Translations under genes and position numbers: made by a program
Source of the DNA: Altererythrobacter xiamenensis
GTDB lineage: Bacteria; Pseudomonadota; Alphaproteobacteria; Sphingomonadales; Sphingomonadaceae
Length of the DNA: 64,000 nucleotides
Direction of reading: 5' to 3'
Assembly (NCBI RefSeq): GCF_900177715.1
Contig: NZ_FXWG01000003.1
Span: forward strand, 248,001-312,000
Part shown: piece after piece, positions 17,113 to 28,538 of the stretch
How positions within the stretch are numbered: position 1 is the first letter of the stretch
Layout of the letters: each line of letters begins with the position of its first letter
Notes under the pieces: generated by a model
Told to the model about the DNA's origin: nothing
The model's input: only the letters and a program-made list of their open reading frames with translations
Databases searched by the model: none

Positions 17113-17747
17113 GCTGCAACGATGACTTCGATCTGGATTCGGCGGACAAACGACGCACATTGTGGATCGTATTGTGGCTCAACGTCGCAATCGCGGTTGG
17201 TTTCTTTGTCGTTGCCTATTTTGCGGACTCGAACGCGCTCTTGGCCAACGGGCTCGACAATTCTTCCGATGCATTTGTCTACGCGCTCAGTCTTCTGGCT
17301 CTCACCCGTTCGCAATCCTGGAAACGAGGGGCCGCGCGTTTCTCAGGCATCATGCTCCTGATCTTCGCCGGAGGTGTTATCGCCGATGCCGTCAGGCGTT
17401 TCATCGAAGGCTCGGAGCCGGGCGGCCTGATGATGATCGCCATGGCGGCCATCGCGGCGGTGGTGAACCTCATCTGCCTGCGCATGCTCCAGAAGCTTCA
17501 GCAAAAGGATGTTAATCTGCGCGCAGCGACCACCTTTAGCTTCAACGATTTCATATCGAACGGCGGCATCATCGTCGCCGGGATCATCGTTATGCTTACA
17601 GGCGCAAATTGGCCGGATCTCGTGGTTGGGATCGCGGTTGCTGGCATTGCCCTGTATGGCGGGATCGATATCCTTCTCGATGCGCACAGGGATAAGCATA
17701 AGGAAGCGGGCACCGAACATATCAAAGGCGACGAATTCGGAAGATGA
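17109..17747 (+). CDS. Small cation-diffusion-facilitator family transporter
   Basis: A 212-residue membrane protein with about six helices. The NGLDNSSD segment in helix II corresponds to the metal site of CDF transporters (normally D/H-xxx-D), with FNDFISNGG in helix V as the second half, which supports proton-coupled Zn/Co/Cd export. It ends just after helix VI, without the usual cytoplasmic C-terminal metal-sensing domain. Its ATG overlaps the ATPase stop (ATGA). It is the last gene of the divalent-metal operon. Confidence 0.82.
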   Translation: MSCNDDFDLDSADKRRTLWIVLWLNVAIAVGFFVVAYFADSNALLANGLDNSSDAFVYALSLLALTRSQSWKRGAARFSGIMLLIFAGGVIADAVRRFIEGSEPGGLMMIAMAAIAAVVNLICLRMLQKLQQKDVNLRAATTFSFNDFISNGGIIVAGIIVMLTGANWPDLVVGIAVAGIALYGGIDILLDAHRDKHKEAGTEHIKGDEFGR

Positions 17748-17811
17748 TGCTCGAAATTCGCATTTTGGTCGCTGGATTGCCTCGGCTCCGTATTCAGACT
17801 ATCGCAGGTTC

Positions 17812-18213
17812 GTGAAGTTTGTTCGCGCCTTGACCCTGATTTGCTTCAGTTTCGGACTGTTTGTGCAGGTTGCTGCGCAAGCGGCCGTTCCGCAGAGCGA
17901 TATGGCTGGGTCGGCTGATTGTGCTGAAATGGCGCAAAGCATGGCCGAGCACTGCATGTCTGAACACGCGATGCCCGAACAGATGGTTTCCGAAACGGAC
18001 TCCACCGAACAGCATGGCTCATGCTGCGAGATGAGCCTCGATTGTCTCGTAGCCATGAATTGCCTCCCGCCGCTAGCGCTTGCGGGTCCGGGACTGGCGC
18101 ATGCAGGACCGTTTCGTGTTGCGCCTACGTATCTGGCCGCTAGCGCCAGCAGGCTCGACGGCCAGCCTCGACCGCCGGAATCTCCCCCTCCACAAACTGA
18201 ACTCACCATCTAG
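17812..18213 (+). CDS. Exported Met/His/Cys-rich hypothetical protein preceding cusCBA
   Basis: A 133-residue protein from a GTG start at 17812: signal peptide (ALTLICFSFGLFVQVAAQA), then a Met/His/Cys-rich region (CAEMAQSMAEHCMSEHAMPE, EQHGSCCEMSLDCLVAMNC) suited to copper binding, and a Pro-rich tail. No family is recognised. It matches in placement the His-rich protein at 8475, each sitting just before an RND operon. Frames extending further upstream lie in the CDF gene and are rejected. The start lacks a strong ribosome binding site. Confidence 0.62.
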   Translation: MKFVRALTLICFSFGLFVQVAAQAAVPQSDMAGSADCAEMAQSMAEHCMSEHAMPEQMVSETDSTEQHGSCCEMSLDCLVAMNCLPPLALAGPGLAHAGPFRVAPTYLAASASRLDGQPRPPESPPPQTELTI

Positions 18214-18334
18214 CATTTCCCGGGCGGTGCTCTGCGCCGTTTGCGAGCTTGACGGATTACTTGACTTGCGCCGTGTCGATTGACGCGTACGCCGCAGTCG
18301 TTCCCGGCCAGTTCGCTTTGAAAGAGTGAGAATT

Positions 18335-19570
18335 ATGGATTGGCGAATTGGCTTGTTGCCGTTTTCGGCCCTGCTCAGCGCACAAGCTGCGCAAGCGCAG
18401 TCTGTCGGATACGAAGAAGCCCTTGCATCGGTAAGAGTCGAGCAACCCGCTCTAGAAGCTGGCGCGCTGCGTGTGCAATCACGGCGCGAGGCTGCGGAAG
18501 CGGCAGACGAGCTTCCTGACCCGCGTGTACGCGCAGGGGTTATGAATCTTCCGGTCAGCGGTCCCGCGGCGTTCGAGCTTGACCGGCAACTTCCTACGCA
18601 AGTCGCCATCGGTATCGAGCAGGAGATACCCAACCTCGCCCGCCGACGGGCGAAATTCGGCGTTGCCAGTTCGGAAGTGAGGCTAGCCGAAGCGCGCCTG
18701 GGTGTGACCGACCGTGATCTCCTCGCCGATGCGGGAACGGCTTGGGTGAGGCTCTATTATGCGCAGGCGCGGATTGAGCTTGCCCACGCCGCGCTGGACG
18801 AATTGAGGGCATTCGTACCCGCAGCGAACAGCGCCGTCGCCTCCGGGTCGGCCCGCCCGGCAGAGAGTCTGGCGATCCGGCGCGAACTGCTTGGGATCGA
18901 GGATGCAGCGACGTCGATCGAGGCCGAGCGCGAGACGGCGCAAGCGCAGCTTTCCCGATACATACCGTTCCCTGACCCGGTTGCCTTGGGTGAGGCTCCC
19001 ACGGCGGCTCTGGATGAAAACCAGCTTCGCTTCGAACTGGAAGAGAATCCCGAACTCATTCTGGCCGATGCGGAACAAGATCGGGCCGAAGCCGGTGTGG
19101 CGCTCGCTCGCGCTGAAAAGCGGCCGGATTTTGGGGTGAGCGTCACCTATGGTCGTCGCGACCAGGCGTTTGGCGATGCGGTGTCGGTCATGGGGTCGAT
19201 TACTCTTCCGATCTTCACCGACCGGCGGCAGAATCCGCGCATCGCCGCCGCCGAAGCCGATGCCGCTGCCGCTTTGGCCGACCGCGAGGATCGCAGGCGC
19301 GCGCTGGTTGCGGATTTCGAAGCCCATCTCGCCACTTGGCGCAGCACTACGCGCCAATGGCGCCGCGCGCGTGATGAACTTCTTCCGCTCGCGCGTGACC
19401 GCGTTGAGCTCGAGACAGCCAGCTTTGCGGCCGGGCGTGCCGATCTCGTCGATGTGATTGCGGCGAAATCCGCACTTGCCCTGCTCGAGCTGGAAATTCT
19501 CGAACGCGAACAGGCGGCGGTGCAGGCGGCGGTCAAACTACAACTCACATACGGGGAGGGCAGGCCATGA
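18335..19570 (+). CDS. cusC: Copper efflux outer-membrane protein CusC-like (TolC family)
   Basis: A 411-residue outer-membrane channel component. A signal peptide (LLPFSALLSAQAAQAQ) is followed by two homologous helical halves rich in Ala, Glu and Arg (coiled coils near residues 170-230 and 300-400). The ATG at 18335 follows GAGTGAGAATT. The adaptor gene overlaps its stop by 4 nt (ATGA). The copper assignment comes from the downstream CusA/CusB/CusF features rather than from this protein itself. Confidence 0.88.
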   Translation: MDWRIGLLPFSALLSAQAAQAQSVGYEEALASVRVEQPALEAGALRVQSRREAAEAADELPDPRVRAGVMNLPVSGPAAFELDRQLPTQVAIGIEQEIPNLARRRAKFGVASSEVRLAEARLGVTDRDLLADAGTAWVRLYYAQARIELAHAALDELRAFVPAANSAVASGSARPAESLAIRRELLGIEDAATSIEAERETAQAQLSRYIPFPDPVALGEAPTAALDENQLRFELEENPELILADAEQDRAEAGVALARAEKRPDFGVSVTYGRRDQAFGDAVSVMGSITLPIFTDRRQNPRIAAAEADAAAALADREDRRRALVADFEAHLATWRSTTRQWRRARDELLPLARDRVELETASFAAGRADLVDVIAAKSALALLELEILEREQAAVQAAVKLQLTYGEGRP

Positions 19571-21057
19571 ACTCCGTGCTCGAACGATTTACGCAGCGCC
19601 AACGCTTGTTTGCGGCTGGGCTAGGTATTGCCCTTGTCAGCCTGGCTGCTGGCTACGGTCTTCACATGCTCGGCGGCGAGAGCAGCGGGGCTGGGTCGGC
19701 GACGGATACTGACTGTGAGGACGTGCTCTATTGGTACGATCCGATGGTGCCCGGACAACGCTTTGACGAGCCCGGTAAGTCGCCCTTCATGGACATGATG
19801 CTGGTTCCCAAGTGCGCGGGAGAAGCTGCGGAAGCGGGCGTCCGGATCGATCCGGGCCTTGTCCAGAATTTCGGCATTCGCACTGCAGCGGCCGAGTTCG
19901 GAGTTCTCGAGCCGGAAATCACCGTGACGGGCGTCCTCGCGTACAACAGCCGGGATGTTGCCATCGTCCAGCCAAGAGCGGGCGGATATGTCCAACGCAC
20001 CTATGGTCTTGCACAGGACGATGTCGTGCGTCGCGGCGCTCCGATAGTCGACATTCTTGTCCCTGACTGGGGCGGCGCGCAGCGTGAATACATTGCTGTG
20101 CTCGATACCGGCGATCAGGCACTTGCAGACGCGATGCGGCAGCGCATGCGCTTGCTCGGCATGACCGATGCAATGATCGCGTCGGTTGAACGCACACGCA
20201 GAGCTCAAAACACGATCACCGTCACGGCTCCCGTGGGCGGTGCCGTAACAATGCTTGGGGTGCGCTCGGGCATGACTGTAATGGAAGGTCAGACTTTGGC
20301 CGAGATTACGGGCTTTACGCCGATATGGCTTGAAGCTTCGGTTCCTGAAGTCCAGGCCGCAAATGTCCGGCAGGGCCAGCCCATCAGTGCGACCTTGGCA
20401 GCGTATCCGGATCAGCGATTTGCGGGACGGATTGTTGCCATCCTTCCAAGCGCCGATGCCGCGAGCCGAACCATCACCGTTCGGGCTGAGCTACCCAATC
20501 CGCGCGGCAGGTTGAAACCGGGGATGTTCGCGCAGGTGTCGCTTTCACCCGACACACGGCGAGCCTTGCTGGTACCGTCGGAGGCGGTCATTCGAACCGG
20601 ACGCCGAAATCTCGTGATGCTCAAGCAGGATGAAGGCGCGTTCCTGCCTGCTGAGGTCGAAATCGGGCGCGAAGCGAATGGCAGGACAGAGATACTCGCA
20701 GGCCTTACGGAGGGCGAGCAGGTCGTCACTTCAGGTCAGTTCCTGATCGACTCCGAAGCAAGTCTTAGCGGGATCGACGTCAGGTCGATCGATGGGACCA
20801 TGAGCATGGCGTCGGAAGGCTCGCCAAACATGAGGACGTACACCGCTACGGGAAGAGTGACGAAAATCGCTGGTGCTTCGATCACTCTCAATCACGCGCC
20901 GGTTCCCGCTCTCGAATGGCCGAGCATGGTCATGCCCTTCGCACTCGAAGACGCCGCTCTAGTTGACGGTATTGAACCGGGCGACAAGGTCGAGTTTACG
21001 TTCTCGCAGCACGACACCGGTCCGCGTATCGAATCCATTCGGGCGACCGACCGATGA
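19567..21057 (+). CDS. cusB: Copper efflux adaptor CusB with fused CusF domain
   Basis: A 496-residue periplasmic adaptor. Domains in order: membrane anchor (about 16-36), a heavy-metal-binding domain ([20 protein letters not shown], then MDMMLVPKC), the lipoyl/hairpin/beta-barrel core, and a C-terminal CusF domain ([20 protein letters not shown], then WPSMVMPF) holding the Trp/Met residues CusF uses to bind Cu(I). Normally CusF is a separate chaperone; here it is fused, and a free CusF-like lipoprotein is also encoded at 24200. ATGA overlaps join it to both neighbours. Confidence 0.92.
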   Translation: MNSVLERFTQRQRLFAAGLGIALVSLAAGYGLHMLGGESSGAGSATDTDCEDVLYWYDPMVPGQRFDEPGKSPFMDMMLVPKCAGEAAEAGVRIDPGLVQNFGIRTAAAEFGVLEPEITVTGVLAYNSRDVAIVQPRAGGYVQRTYGLAQDDVVRRGAPIVDILVPDWGGAQREYIAVLDTGDQALADAMRQRMRLLGMTDAMIASVERTRRAQNTITVTAPVGGAVTMLGVRSGMTVMEGQTLAEITGFTPIWLEASVPEVQAANVRQGQPISATLAAYPDQRFAGRIVAILPSADAASRTITVRAELPNPRGRLKPGMFAQVSLSPDTRRALLVPSEAVIRTGRRNLVMLKQDEGAFLPAEVEIGREANGRTEILAGLTEGEQVVTSGQFLIDSEASLSGIDVRSIDGTMSMASEGSPNMRTYTATGRVTKIAGASITLNHAPVPALEWPSMVMPFALEDAALVDGIEPGDKVEFTFSQHDTGPRIESIRATDR

Positions 21058-24000
21058 TCGCGCGCATAATCGATGCATCGATCGCCAATCGGTTTTTCAT
21101 CGTTCTGGCGGCTATCGCGGTCACGCTGGCTGGCTTCTGGGCGGTGCGCGCAACGCCTGTCGATGCGATCCCCGATCTGTCTGATGTGCAGGTCGTGGTG
21201 CGGTCTAATTATCCGGGCCAAGCTCCGCGCATCGTTGAGGATCAGGTCACATACCCGCTCGCAACGACGATGCTCTCGGTGCCGGGCGCGGAAACGGTGC
21301 GCGGCTATTCGATGTTCGGCGACAGCTTCGTCTATGTGATCTTCGAGGACGGTACGGACCTCTACTGGGCGCGCTCGCGCGTGCTGGAATATCTCAACCA
21401 AGTGCAAAACGAATTGCCCGAAGGTGTGACAAGCTCGCTGGGGCCGGACGCGACGGGGGTGGGCTGGATTTACGAATATGCTCTCGTCGACCGAACGGGG
21501 AACAGCGATCTTGCTGGGCTCAGAAGTCTTCAGGACTGGTTCCTGCGCTATGAGCTCCAGACCATCCCCGGCATTGCAGAGGTTGCAAGCGTTGGCGGCA
21601 TGGTCAAGCAGTACCAGGTCGTGCTGGAACCCTACCGGATGGCTTCGCTTGGCGTCACATACAGCGATGTCGTGCGTGCCATCCAGGCCTCAAATCAGGA
21701 GGCCGGCGGATCGGTGGTTGAAATGGGCGAGGCCGAATTCATGGTCCGCGCTTCGGGCTATCTCACATCTCTCAACGACTTCAGACAGATTCCGCTGAAA
21801 TCGGTGGGTAACGGTATCCCCGTCACCTTGTCCGATGTCGCCACGATCCAGCTTGGCCCCGAAATGCGGCGAGGAATCGCCGAACTCAATGGCGAAGGCG
21901 AGGTCGCAGGCGGTATTGTCGTGCTCAGACAGGGTGAGGATGCGCGGGCAACCATCGCGGCTGTCGAAGAGAAGCTCGACGTGCTCCAGGCCAGTCTTCC
22001 CGAAGGGGTCGAGATTGTCACGACCTATGATCGTTCGAAGCTGATCGATGCCTCGATCGAAAACCTGACCGGAAAGCTCATCGCCGAGTTTATTATCGTC
22101 GCGATCGTTTGCGCGCTATTCTTATGGCATGTGCGGTCAGCATTGGTGGCGATCGTCACGCTTCCATTGGGGGTGCTGGCGGCCTTTATCGTGATGCGTT
22201 TTCAAGGGGTCGATGCGAACATCATGTCCTTGGGCGGCATAGCCATCGCAATCGGCGCGATGGTCGACGCTGCCATCGTCATGATCGAGAACGCGCACAA
22301 GCATATCGAGCATTGGGAAGAGGACCATCCCGACGAGCAGATGTCCAACGATGAACGCTGGAAACTGATTGCGGACGCATCGAAAGAGGTGGGGCCAGCG
22401 CTGTTTTTCAGCCTCCTGATCATAACCCTATCGTTCCTGCCGGTGTTTACTCTGCAGGCGCAGGAAGGCCGCCTTTTTTCCCCACTGGCCTTTACCAAGA
22501 CCTATGCCATGGCGGCGGCCGCCATTCTGTCGGTGACACTGGTTCCCGTACTCATGGGCTGGCTGATCCGCGGCAAGATACCCAAGGAGGACACCAACCT
22601 CCTCAATCGCTTGCTGACCAACGCCTACCGGCCCGGTCTTGATTGGGTAATGCGCCGACCGAAAACCACATTGGTTGTGGCAGGCCTCGTATTCCTTACA
22701 GCGCTGGTCCCGTTCACCCGCCTTGGAGGAGAATTCCTGCCGCCGCTCGACGAAGGCGACTTGCTTTATATGCCAAGCGCGTTGCCTGGTCTGTCTCCTG
22801 GTGAAGCGTCGGCATTGCTTCAGCGGACTGATCGACTGATCAAATCCGTACCCGAAGTCGACACCGTGTTCGGCAAGGCAGGACGCGCGGATACCGCAAC
22901 AGACCCGGCGCCGCTCACGATGTTCGAGACGACCATCCGGTTCAAACCTCGAGAAGAGTGGCGACCCGGAATGACGCCGGAGAAGCTCGTCGAAGAGCTT
23001 GATCGTGCGGTGCAGGTGCCGGGGCTCGCCAATGTCTGGGTGCCCCCGATCCGCAATCGCATCGACATGCTCGCGACCGGTATCAAGAGCCCGATAGGCG
23101 TGAAAGTGTCTGGCGAGAACCTTGGCGAGATCGAGCGCGTGGCGTTGCAGGTCGAGAATGTCGCAAAACAGGTTCCCGGCGTCAGCTCCGCTTTGGCAGA
23201 GCGTCTTTCGGGAGGCCGCTATGTCGATGTGGACATCGACCAGGTCGCTGCGGCGCGTTTCGGGCTGAATATCGCCGATGTTCAGCAGATTGTGTCAGGC
23301 GCGATCGGCGGCGCGAATATCGGCAGAACGGTCGAAGGATTGGCGCGATATCCCATCAATGTGCGCTATCCGCGCGAGATCCGCGACAGCCTCGCAGAAC
23401 TGCACGCGCTGCCTTTGCTAACCCCCTCTGGCCAGCAAATTACGCTCGGCACCGTAGCGCAGGTGAGCGTCAGCGATGGCCCCCCGATGCTCAAGAATGA
23501 GCAAGGCCGTCTCATCAGCGTGGTCTATGTCGATACGCGCGGGCGCGATTTGACCTCGGTCGTAAGCGATCTTCAGGCGGCAGTTTCAGAGGGCGTCGAT
23601 CTGCCTGCCGGTGTAAGCATTTCCTACGCGGGCCAGTTTGAATATCTCACCCGCGCCAATGAGCGGTTGCAGGTCGTCGTTCCCGCGACGCTCGGCATCA
23701 TTTTCGTTTTGCTGTACCTGATCTTCCGCCGCTTCGACGAAGCGCTACTTGTTATGGGCACGCTGCCCTTTGCCCTCACCGGCGGCTTCTGGCTGCTCTA
23801 TCTGATGGGCTACAACCAGTCTGTTGCGACATCGGTGGGTTTTATTGCGCTTGCCGGTGTGTCTGCCGAGTTCGGCGTCATCATGCTGATCTACCTCAAG
23901 TCTGCGCTGGCCCGGCGCAGCGGTGCCCTCGATGCGGACGGCGTGGGCGAAGCCATCAGGGAGGGTGCTCGTCTGCGCGTGCGTCCCAAGGCGATGACCG

Positions 24001-24221
24001 TGGCCGTCATTCTTGCCGGTCTCTTCCCTATCCTCATTGGAACCGGCGCAGGTTCGGAGGTCATGAGCCGCATCGCCGCGCCGATGTTGGGCGGCATGAT
24101 CACCGCGCCGCTGCTTTCGATGTTCGTTATCCCCGCCGCATATTTGTTGATGCGGCGCCCCCGGCCCGAACGGCCAACCCAACCGCAAGGAGAAGAAGAA
24201 TGCGTACCACAACCCTCATGA
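21054..24221 (+). CDS. cusA: Copper/silver efflux RND pump CusA (HME4 type)
   Basis: A 1055-residue inner-membrane RND pump. The TM4 motif [20 protein letters not shown] is the Cu/Ag (HME4) version of the motif, unlike the D-x5-D form of the CzcA at 11342. Hydrophobic helices and two large periplasmic loops are in place, including [15 protein letters not shown] in the second loop, and the protein is full length. It overlaps cusB by 4 nt, and its 3' end overlaps the next gene by 22 nt, so the pump, adaptor and chaperone are tightly coupled. Confidence 0.94.
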   Translation: MIARIIDASIANRFFIVLAAIAVTLAGFWAVRATPVDAIPDLSDVQVVVRSNYPGQAPRIVEDQVTYPLATTMLSVPGAETVRGYSMFGDSFVYVIFEDGTDLYWARSRVLEYLNQVQNELPEGVTSSLGPDATGVGWIYEYALVDRTGNSDLAGLRSLQDWFLRYELQTIPGIAEVASVGGMVKQYQVVLEPYRMASLGVTYSDVVRAIQASNQEAGGSVVEMGEAEFMVRASGYLTSLNDFRQIPLKSVGNGIPVTLSDVATIQLGPEMRRGIAELNGEGEVAGGIVVLRQGEDARATIAAVEEKLDVLQASLPEGVEIVTTYDRSKLIDASIENLTGKLIAEFIIVAIVCALFLWHVRSALVAIVTLPLGVLAAFIVMRFQGVDANIMSLGGIAIAIGAMVDAAIVMIENAHKHIEHWEEDHPDEQMSNDERWKLIADASKEVGPALFFSLLIITLSFLPVFTLQAQEGRLFSPLAFTKTYAMAAAAILSVTLVPVLMGWLIRGKIPKEDTNLLNRLLTNAYRPGLDWVMRRPKTTLVVAGLVFLTALVPFTRLGGEFLPPLDEGDLLYMPSALPGLSPGEASALLQRTDRLIKSVPEVDTVFGKAGRADTATDPAPLTMFETTIRFKPREEWRPGMTPEKLVEELDRAVQVPGLANVWVPPIRNRIDMLATGIKSPIGVKVSGENLGEIERVALQVENVAKQVPGVSSALAERLSGGRYVDVDIDQVAAARFGLNIADVQQIVSGAIGGANIGRTVEGLARYPINVRYPREIRDSLAELHALPLLTPSGQQITLGTVAQVSVSDGPPMLKNEQGRLISVVYVDTRGRDLTSVVSDLQAAVSEGVDLPAGVSISYAGQFEYLTRANERLQVVVPATLGIIFVLLYLIFRRFDEALLVMGTLPFALTGGFWLLYLMGYNQSVATSVGFIALAGVSAEFGVIMLIYLKSALARRSGALDADGVGEAIREGARLRVRPKAMTVAVILAGLFPILIGTGAGSEVMSRIAAPMLGGMITAPLLSMFVIPAAYLLMRRPRPERPTQPQGEEECVPQPS

Positions 24222-24583
24222 GCCTACTGGCCTTTCCGCTGGCGCTGGCGGCCTGCGATTCTGGCCAGGACACTGCCGACATGAACGACATGCCGATGGC
24301 AGAAAATGAAATGATGATGGACGGCGAGGATATGCCAATGATGGAACCTGGCAGCGAAATGCAAACCGTCAGCGCAGAAGGCACGGTCACTGCAATCGAT
24401 GCCGAAGCGGGCACGATAACCGTCGACCACGGTCCGGTCCCAGCGATCGAATGGCCTGCGATGACCATGGCTTTTGAAGCCGATGAGCAACTGCGCAGCG
24501 AAGTAAGCGTCGGTGAGGGAATTGCCTTTGAATTTCGTACTGGTTCTGAAGGCAGTGTGATCACGTCGATCACGAAGGAGTAA
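24200..24583 (+). CDS. cusF: CusF-like copper-binding lipoprotein
   Basis: A 127-residue lipoprotein: signal peptide with lipobox LALAACDS, a Met-rich linker ([20 protein letters not shown]) and a CusF beta-barrel ([20 protein letters not shown], then [12 protein letters not shown]) with the WPxMxM copper site. CusF hands Cu(I)/Ag(I) to the Cus pump in the periplasm. It overlaps the cusA 3' end by 22 nt. With the CusF domain fused to CusB, this operon carries two copies of the chaperone fold. Confidence 0.9.
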   Translation: MRTTTLMSLLAFPLALAACDSGQDTADMNDMPMAENEMMMDGEDMPMMEPGSEMQTVSAEGTVTAIDAEAGTITVDHGPVPAIEWPAMTMAFEADEQLRSEVSVGEGIAFEFRTGSEGSVITSITKE

Positions 24584-24639
24584 ATCGGTTGGGTGGTGCC
24601 AGGCAAATCTGGTGCCGCCCATCGCGAAACAGGAGGAGC

Positions 24640-26184
24640 ATGATCCGGATACCGCGCATCACCCAGGCATTCCCCGTGGACCGCCGCACACTGATCAAAA
24701 GCGCTGGTTTTGCTGCTGCAGGCTTTGCCGCGTTCCCGCTTGCGGGATGCAAGGCGCAAGACGCATCGATGCTGGACAGCACTGACGGGTCCAATCCACT
24801 CGCTATACCGCCCTTGCAGCGTGGCGAGATTGAGCAGGGCGCACGGGTTTTCCGCCTGTCTTTGACACCGGGCCAGAAGGAATTCGTCCCCGGTGTTGCT
24901 TCGCCCACCATCGGCATCGACGCACCCTATCTGGGACCGACGCTTGAAATGCGCCGGGGCGAGTGGGTGCAGTTTCATATCGACAACAAGCTGGCCGAAG
25001 GCGCTACGGTCCATTGGCATGGTTTCGAACTTCCTGCCGCAGCCGATGGCGGACCGCATCAGTTGATCCGTCCCGGCGAACGCTGGAGCCCCTCTTTCGA
25101 AGTTCGCCAGCGGGCTTCGCTCTACTGGTGTCATTCGCATTTGGAACGCGAAGCCGGGCCGCAGGTCTATGCCGGGCTTGCCGCGCCGATTTTTGTTCGC
25201 GATGACGAGGAAGAGCGCCTCGACTTGCCGAGCGACTATGGCGTCGACGACATTCCGCTGATCGTGCAGGACCGCGTCATCGATGGATCCGGCCGCTTGG
25301 TGTACCCGCTGAGCGTGCACACGCGGATGATGGGCGTGCGCGGGAGCCGGATATTCGTCAACGGCACTGAAAACGCTGTGTTCGACGCACAGACAGGCCA
25401 ATTGCGGCTGCGCATCCTCAATGGATCGAACGCCCGCCTTTACGATCTTTCGCTCGAAGGTGATCGTTCGATGCAACTGATCGCGAGCGATGGCGGCTTG
25501 CTCGATCGTCCGCACATCGTCCGCTCGGTCAGGCTCGCCCCGGGGGAGCGCGCGCAGGTAATTATCGATCTCTCGGAAGGACGCCCGCTTCGCCTTCTTG
25601 CCAGCAGTCCCGAAAACGCCATGGACATGATGGGCGGACGCGGAATGATGGGCGGCGGGATGACGGGGCGCGGCGATAGCGGCGATGCTTCCGCAGACGT
25701 GTTTCAAATCCTCGATATCAGGCCGGCAAGTTCGGCCCAGCGCATCAGGGTGCCGACACAACTGGCATCGCTTGCTCCACCCGACCTGTCGTCAGCCGTC
25801 CGAACCCGGCGTTTCGTTCTCGACATGGGCATGATGGGCGGCGGAATGTCCATTAACGGTGCTGCGATGGACATGAATGTGATCAACGAACGTGTGCCGG
25901 TCGGCCAATGGGAAATCTGGGAGATCGCCAACGCTTCGATGATGGCCCACCCGTTTCATATCCATAACGTCCAGTTTCGTGTGATCGACCGCGATGGCCG
26001 AGCGCCCCCACCATTGGAAACCAGTTTGAAGGATACCGTGATCGTCAACCCGCGCGAGCAGGTACGCCTTCTCCTGCGTTTTGAAGAACACACCGACCCA
26101 GACCTGCCCTACATGTATCACTGCCACATTCTCGAACACGAGGATGCAGGCATGATGGGGCAGTTCGTAGTCGTGAAGAGCTAG
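24640..26184 (+). CDS. Multicopper oxidase (CueO/CotA-like cuprous oxidase)
   Basis: A 514-residue periplasmic three-cupredoxin oxidase, expected to turn Cu(I) into the less toxic Cu(II). Copper ligands are visible in four motifs: TVHWHGFELP, YWCHSHLERE, AHPFHIHNVQF and YMYHCHILEHEDAGMM. A Met/Gly-rich insert (MDMMGGRGMMGGGMTGRGD) lies near residue 330. The N-terminus (DRRTLIKSAGFAAAGFAAF) looks like a Tat or lipoprotein-type signal (LAGCKA). Start 24640 has AGGAGGAGC directly upstream. The P1B-1 ATPase gene follows after 12 nt. Confidence 0.92.
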   Translation: MIRIPRITQAFPVDRRTLIKSAGFAAAGFAAFPLAGCKAQDASMLDSTDGSNPLAIPPLQRGEIEQGARVFRLSLTPGQKEFVPGVASPTIGIDAPYLGPTLEMRRGEWVQFHIDNKLAEGATVHWHGFELPAAADGGPHQLIRPGERWSPSFEVRQRASLYWCHSHLEREAGPQVYAGLAAPIFVRDDEEERLDLPSDYGVDDIPLIVQDRVIDGSGRLVYPLSVHTRMMGVRGSRIFVNGTENAVFDAQTGQLRLRILNGSNARLYDLSLEGDRSMQLIASDGGLLDRPHIVRSVRLAPGERAQVIIDLSEGRPLRLLASSPENAMDMMGGRGMMGGGMTGRGDSGDASADVFQILDIRPASSAQRIRVPTQLASLAPPDLSSAVRTRRFVLDMGMMGGGMSINGAAMDMNVINERVPVGQWEIWEIANASMMAHPFHIHNVQFRVIDRDGRAPPPLETSLKDTVIVNPREQVRLLLRFEEHTDPDLPYMYHCHILEHEDAGMMGQFVVVKS

Positions 26185-26196
26185 GAAGGACAGGCG

Positions 26197-28527
26197 ATGA
26201 GCAAGAACGAGAGCGTAATCGAGGGTACTGCGATCGACCCGGTTTGCGGCATGAGCGTTGCAATCGACGGGGCTCAGCATATCGCGACGCATGATGGCGC
26301 GAAACACTATTTCTGTTCGCCGCGCTGTCACGACAAGTTCGTCACCGATCCCGAGCTCTATCTCTCGGGCGCGCATCTCGACGCGGTCGAGGATGTGCCC
26401 GAAGGCACGATCTACACCTGCCCGATGCACCCTGAAATCCGCCAGCCCGGGCCAGGTTCATGCCCGATTTGCGGCATGGCGCTCGAACCGGAAACGGTTT
26501 CGCTGGGCGATGGCCCCGACCCCGAACTGGTCGACATGCGGCGTAGGTTCTGGTGGAGCGCACTGCTTACGCTGCCTCTGTTCGTCTACGCGATGAGCGA
26601 CATGGCACCGGGGCTCAGTTTCGACGGGCTGATCGAACCTGCCTGGGCGCAATGGGCGCAGTTTGCCCTTGCCACACCGGTTGTTCTTTGGGGAGCCTGG
26701 CCGTTCTTCGTTCGGGCCATCCAGTCGCTCAAGACGCGCAATCTCAACATGTTCACGCTGATCGGGTTTGGCGTTGCCATCGCCTATCTGTTCAGCGTGG
26801 TGGCGACGGTCGCGCCCGATCTGTTCCCTGCAGCGTTCCGCGACCATTCGGGACGGGTCGGGGTCTATTTCGAGGCGGCAGCGGTCATAACCACGCTTGT
26901 CCTGCTCGGACAGGTCCTCGAGCTCAAGGCCAGGGGCTCGACCTCGAGCGCCTTGCGCGCATTGCTCGAGCTGGCACCGCCCAGCGCGGTCAAGATCTTC
27001 GGCTCCGGCGATGAGCGCGAGGTGCCGCTCGACCAGCTGGCCACAGGCGATCGTCTGCGCGTCCGCCCCGGCGATAAGGTTCCGGTCGATGGAGAAATCG
27101 AGGAGGGATCGAGCGCCATCGACGAATCCATGATCAGCGGCGAACCGCTTCCGGTCGCCAAACAGGCTGGCGACACAGTCATCGGCGGCACAGTCAACCA
27201 GACTGGTGGGTTCATTATGCGCGCAACCGGCGTGGGCAAGGACACGATGCTGTCCAAGATCGTCCAGATGGTGGCCGAGGCGCAGCGCAGCCGCGCACCG
27301 ATCCAGCGACTGGCGGATCAGGTGGCGGGCTGGTTTGTGCCTGCGGTGGTGGTGATAGCCATCGCCACCTTCGTGGTCTGGGGAATCTGGGGTCCCGCAC
27401 CTGCGCTTGCCTACGCATTGGTCAATGCCATTGCGGTCCTGATCATCGCTTGTCCCTGCGCGCTTGGTCTCGCTACGCCGATGTCGATCATGACCGGCAC
27501 GGGCAAGGGTGCCCAGCATGGCATCCTGATCCGCAATGCCGAGGCGCTGGAGACACTCGAGAAGATCGATACGCTAGTGGTCGACAAGACCGGCACGTTG
27601 ACGATGGGCAAGCCCGATCTGGTGGCGGTGACGCCAGCAGAAGGAATCGACGAAGCCGATTTCCTGGCTGCGGTTGCAGGCGTCGAAATGGGGAGCGAAC
27701 ATCCGCTGGCCCACGCCATCGTCGAAGGTGCGCGGACGCGCGGGGTCTCGCCCGCCAATGCCACGGATCTCGCTTCGACGACCGGGGAAGGTGTTGAAGC
27801 CAATGTCCAGGGCCGCCGGGTTGCGATCGGCAATGAGAAGATGATGCGGCGCGTCGGGATCGATGACGAGGCCTGGCTCGGCACGGCCGAAAGTGGCCGC
27901 AGGCAGGGTCAAACAGTGATGTTCGTGGCATTCGATGGCCGTCCGGCAGGGCTCATCGCGGTGGCCGATCCGATCAAGCCTACCAGTGCAGCGGTCATTG
28001 CGGCACTGCACAAGCGCGATATCCGGGTCGTTATGCTCACGGGCGACAGCCGCGGCACTGCCGAAGCGGTCGCCCGTGAAATGGGAATCGACGAAGTGCA
28101 TGCGAATGTCTCGCCCGAAGACAAGCACCGCAAGATCGAAGAGCTGAAAGCGCAAGGTCGCCGGGTCGGCATGGCCGGGGACGGGATCAACGATGCTCCT
28201 GCGCTGGCTGCCGCCGATGTTGGTATTGCGATGGGCACCGGCACCGATGTCGCAATCGAAAGCGCAGGCGTGACGCTGGTTCGCGGCGACCTGACAGGAG
28301 TGGTGCAGGCCATCGTGCTGTCGCGTGGGACGATGCGCAACATCCGGCAGAACCTGTTTTTCGCCTTCGCTTACAACACACTCGGCATTCCGGTCGCGGC
28401 AGGCGTGCTGTATCCCTTCTTCGGAGTGCTGCTCAGCCCGATGATTGCGGCCGCAGCCATGAGCCTCTCTTCCGTATCGGTGATAGGCAATGCGCTGCGG
28501 CTGCGGGGTCTGCGCCTCGAAGTCTGA
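26197..28527 (+). CDS. copA: Copper-translocating P1B-1 ATPase with YHS and metal-binding domains
   Basis: A 776-residue Cu(I)-exporting ATPase. The N-terminus has a YHS domain ([22 protein letters not shown]) and then a heavy-metal-binding domain ([20 protein letters not shown]) in place of classic CxxC HMA domains. The transport motif Cys419-Pro-Cys421 ([11 protein letters not shown]) and phosphorylated Asp463 ([11 protein letters not shown]) define the copper class, with [11 protein letters not shown] intact. It ends module 2 and converges on the minus-strand metallo-beta-lactamase/rhodanese gene with a gap of 11 nt. Confidence 0.94.
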   Translation: MSKNESVIEGTAIDPVCGMSVAIDGAQHIATHDGAKHYFCSPRCHDKFVTDPELYLSGAHLDAVEDVPEGTIYTCPMHPEIRQPGPGSCPICGMALEPETVSLGDGPDPELVDMRRRFWWSALLTLPLFVYAMSDMAPGLSFDGLIEPAWAQWAQFALATPVVLWGAWPFFVRAIQSLKTRNLNMFTLIGFGVAIAYLFSVVATVAPDLFPAAFRDHSGRVGVYFEAAAVITTLVLLGQVLELKARGSTSSALRALLELAPPSAVKIFGSGDEREVPLDQLATGDRLRVRPGDKVPVDGEIEEGSSAIDESMISGEPLPVAKQAGDTVIGGTVNQTGGFIMRATGVGKDTMLSKIVQMVAEAQRSRAPIQRLADQVAGWFVPAVVVIAIATFVVWGIWGPAPALAYALVNAIAVLIIACPCALGLATPMSIMTGTGKGAQHGILIRNAEALETLEKIDTLVVDKTGTLTMGKPDLVAVTPAEGIDEADFLAAVAGVEMGSEHPLAHAIVEGARTRGVSPANATDLASTTGEGVEANVQGRRVAIGNEKMMRRVGIDDEAWLGTAESGRRQGQTVMFVAFDGRPAGLIAVADPIKPTSAAVIAALHKRDIRVVMLTGDSRGTAEAVAREMGIDEVHANVSPEDKHRKIEELKAQGRRVGMAGDGINDAPALAAADVGIAMGTGTDVAIESAGVTLVRGDLTGVVQAIVLSRGTMRNIRQNLFFAFAYNTLGIPVAAGVLYPFFGVLLSPMIAAAAMSLSSVSVIGNALRLRGLRLEV

Positions 28528-28538
28528 CAGGCCAAACT

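Noticed and set aside
24127..25761. A 544-residue minus-strand open frame over cusA/cusF and the oxidase
   Set aside because: It is a shadow of three well-supported plus-strand genes, and spans their boundaries.
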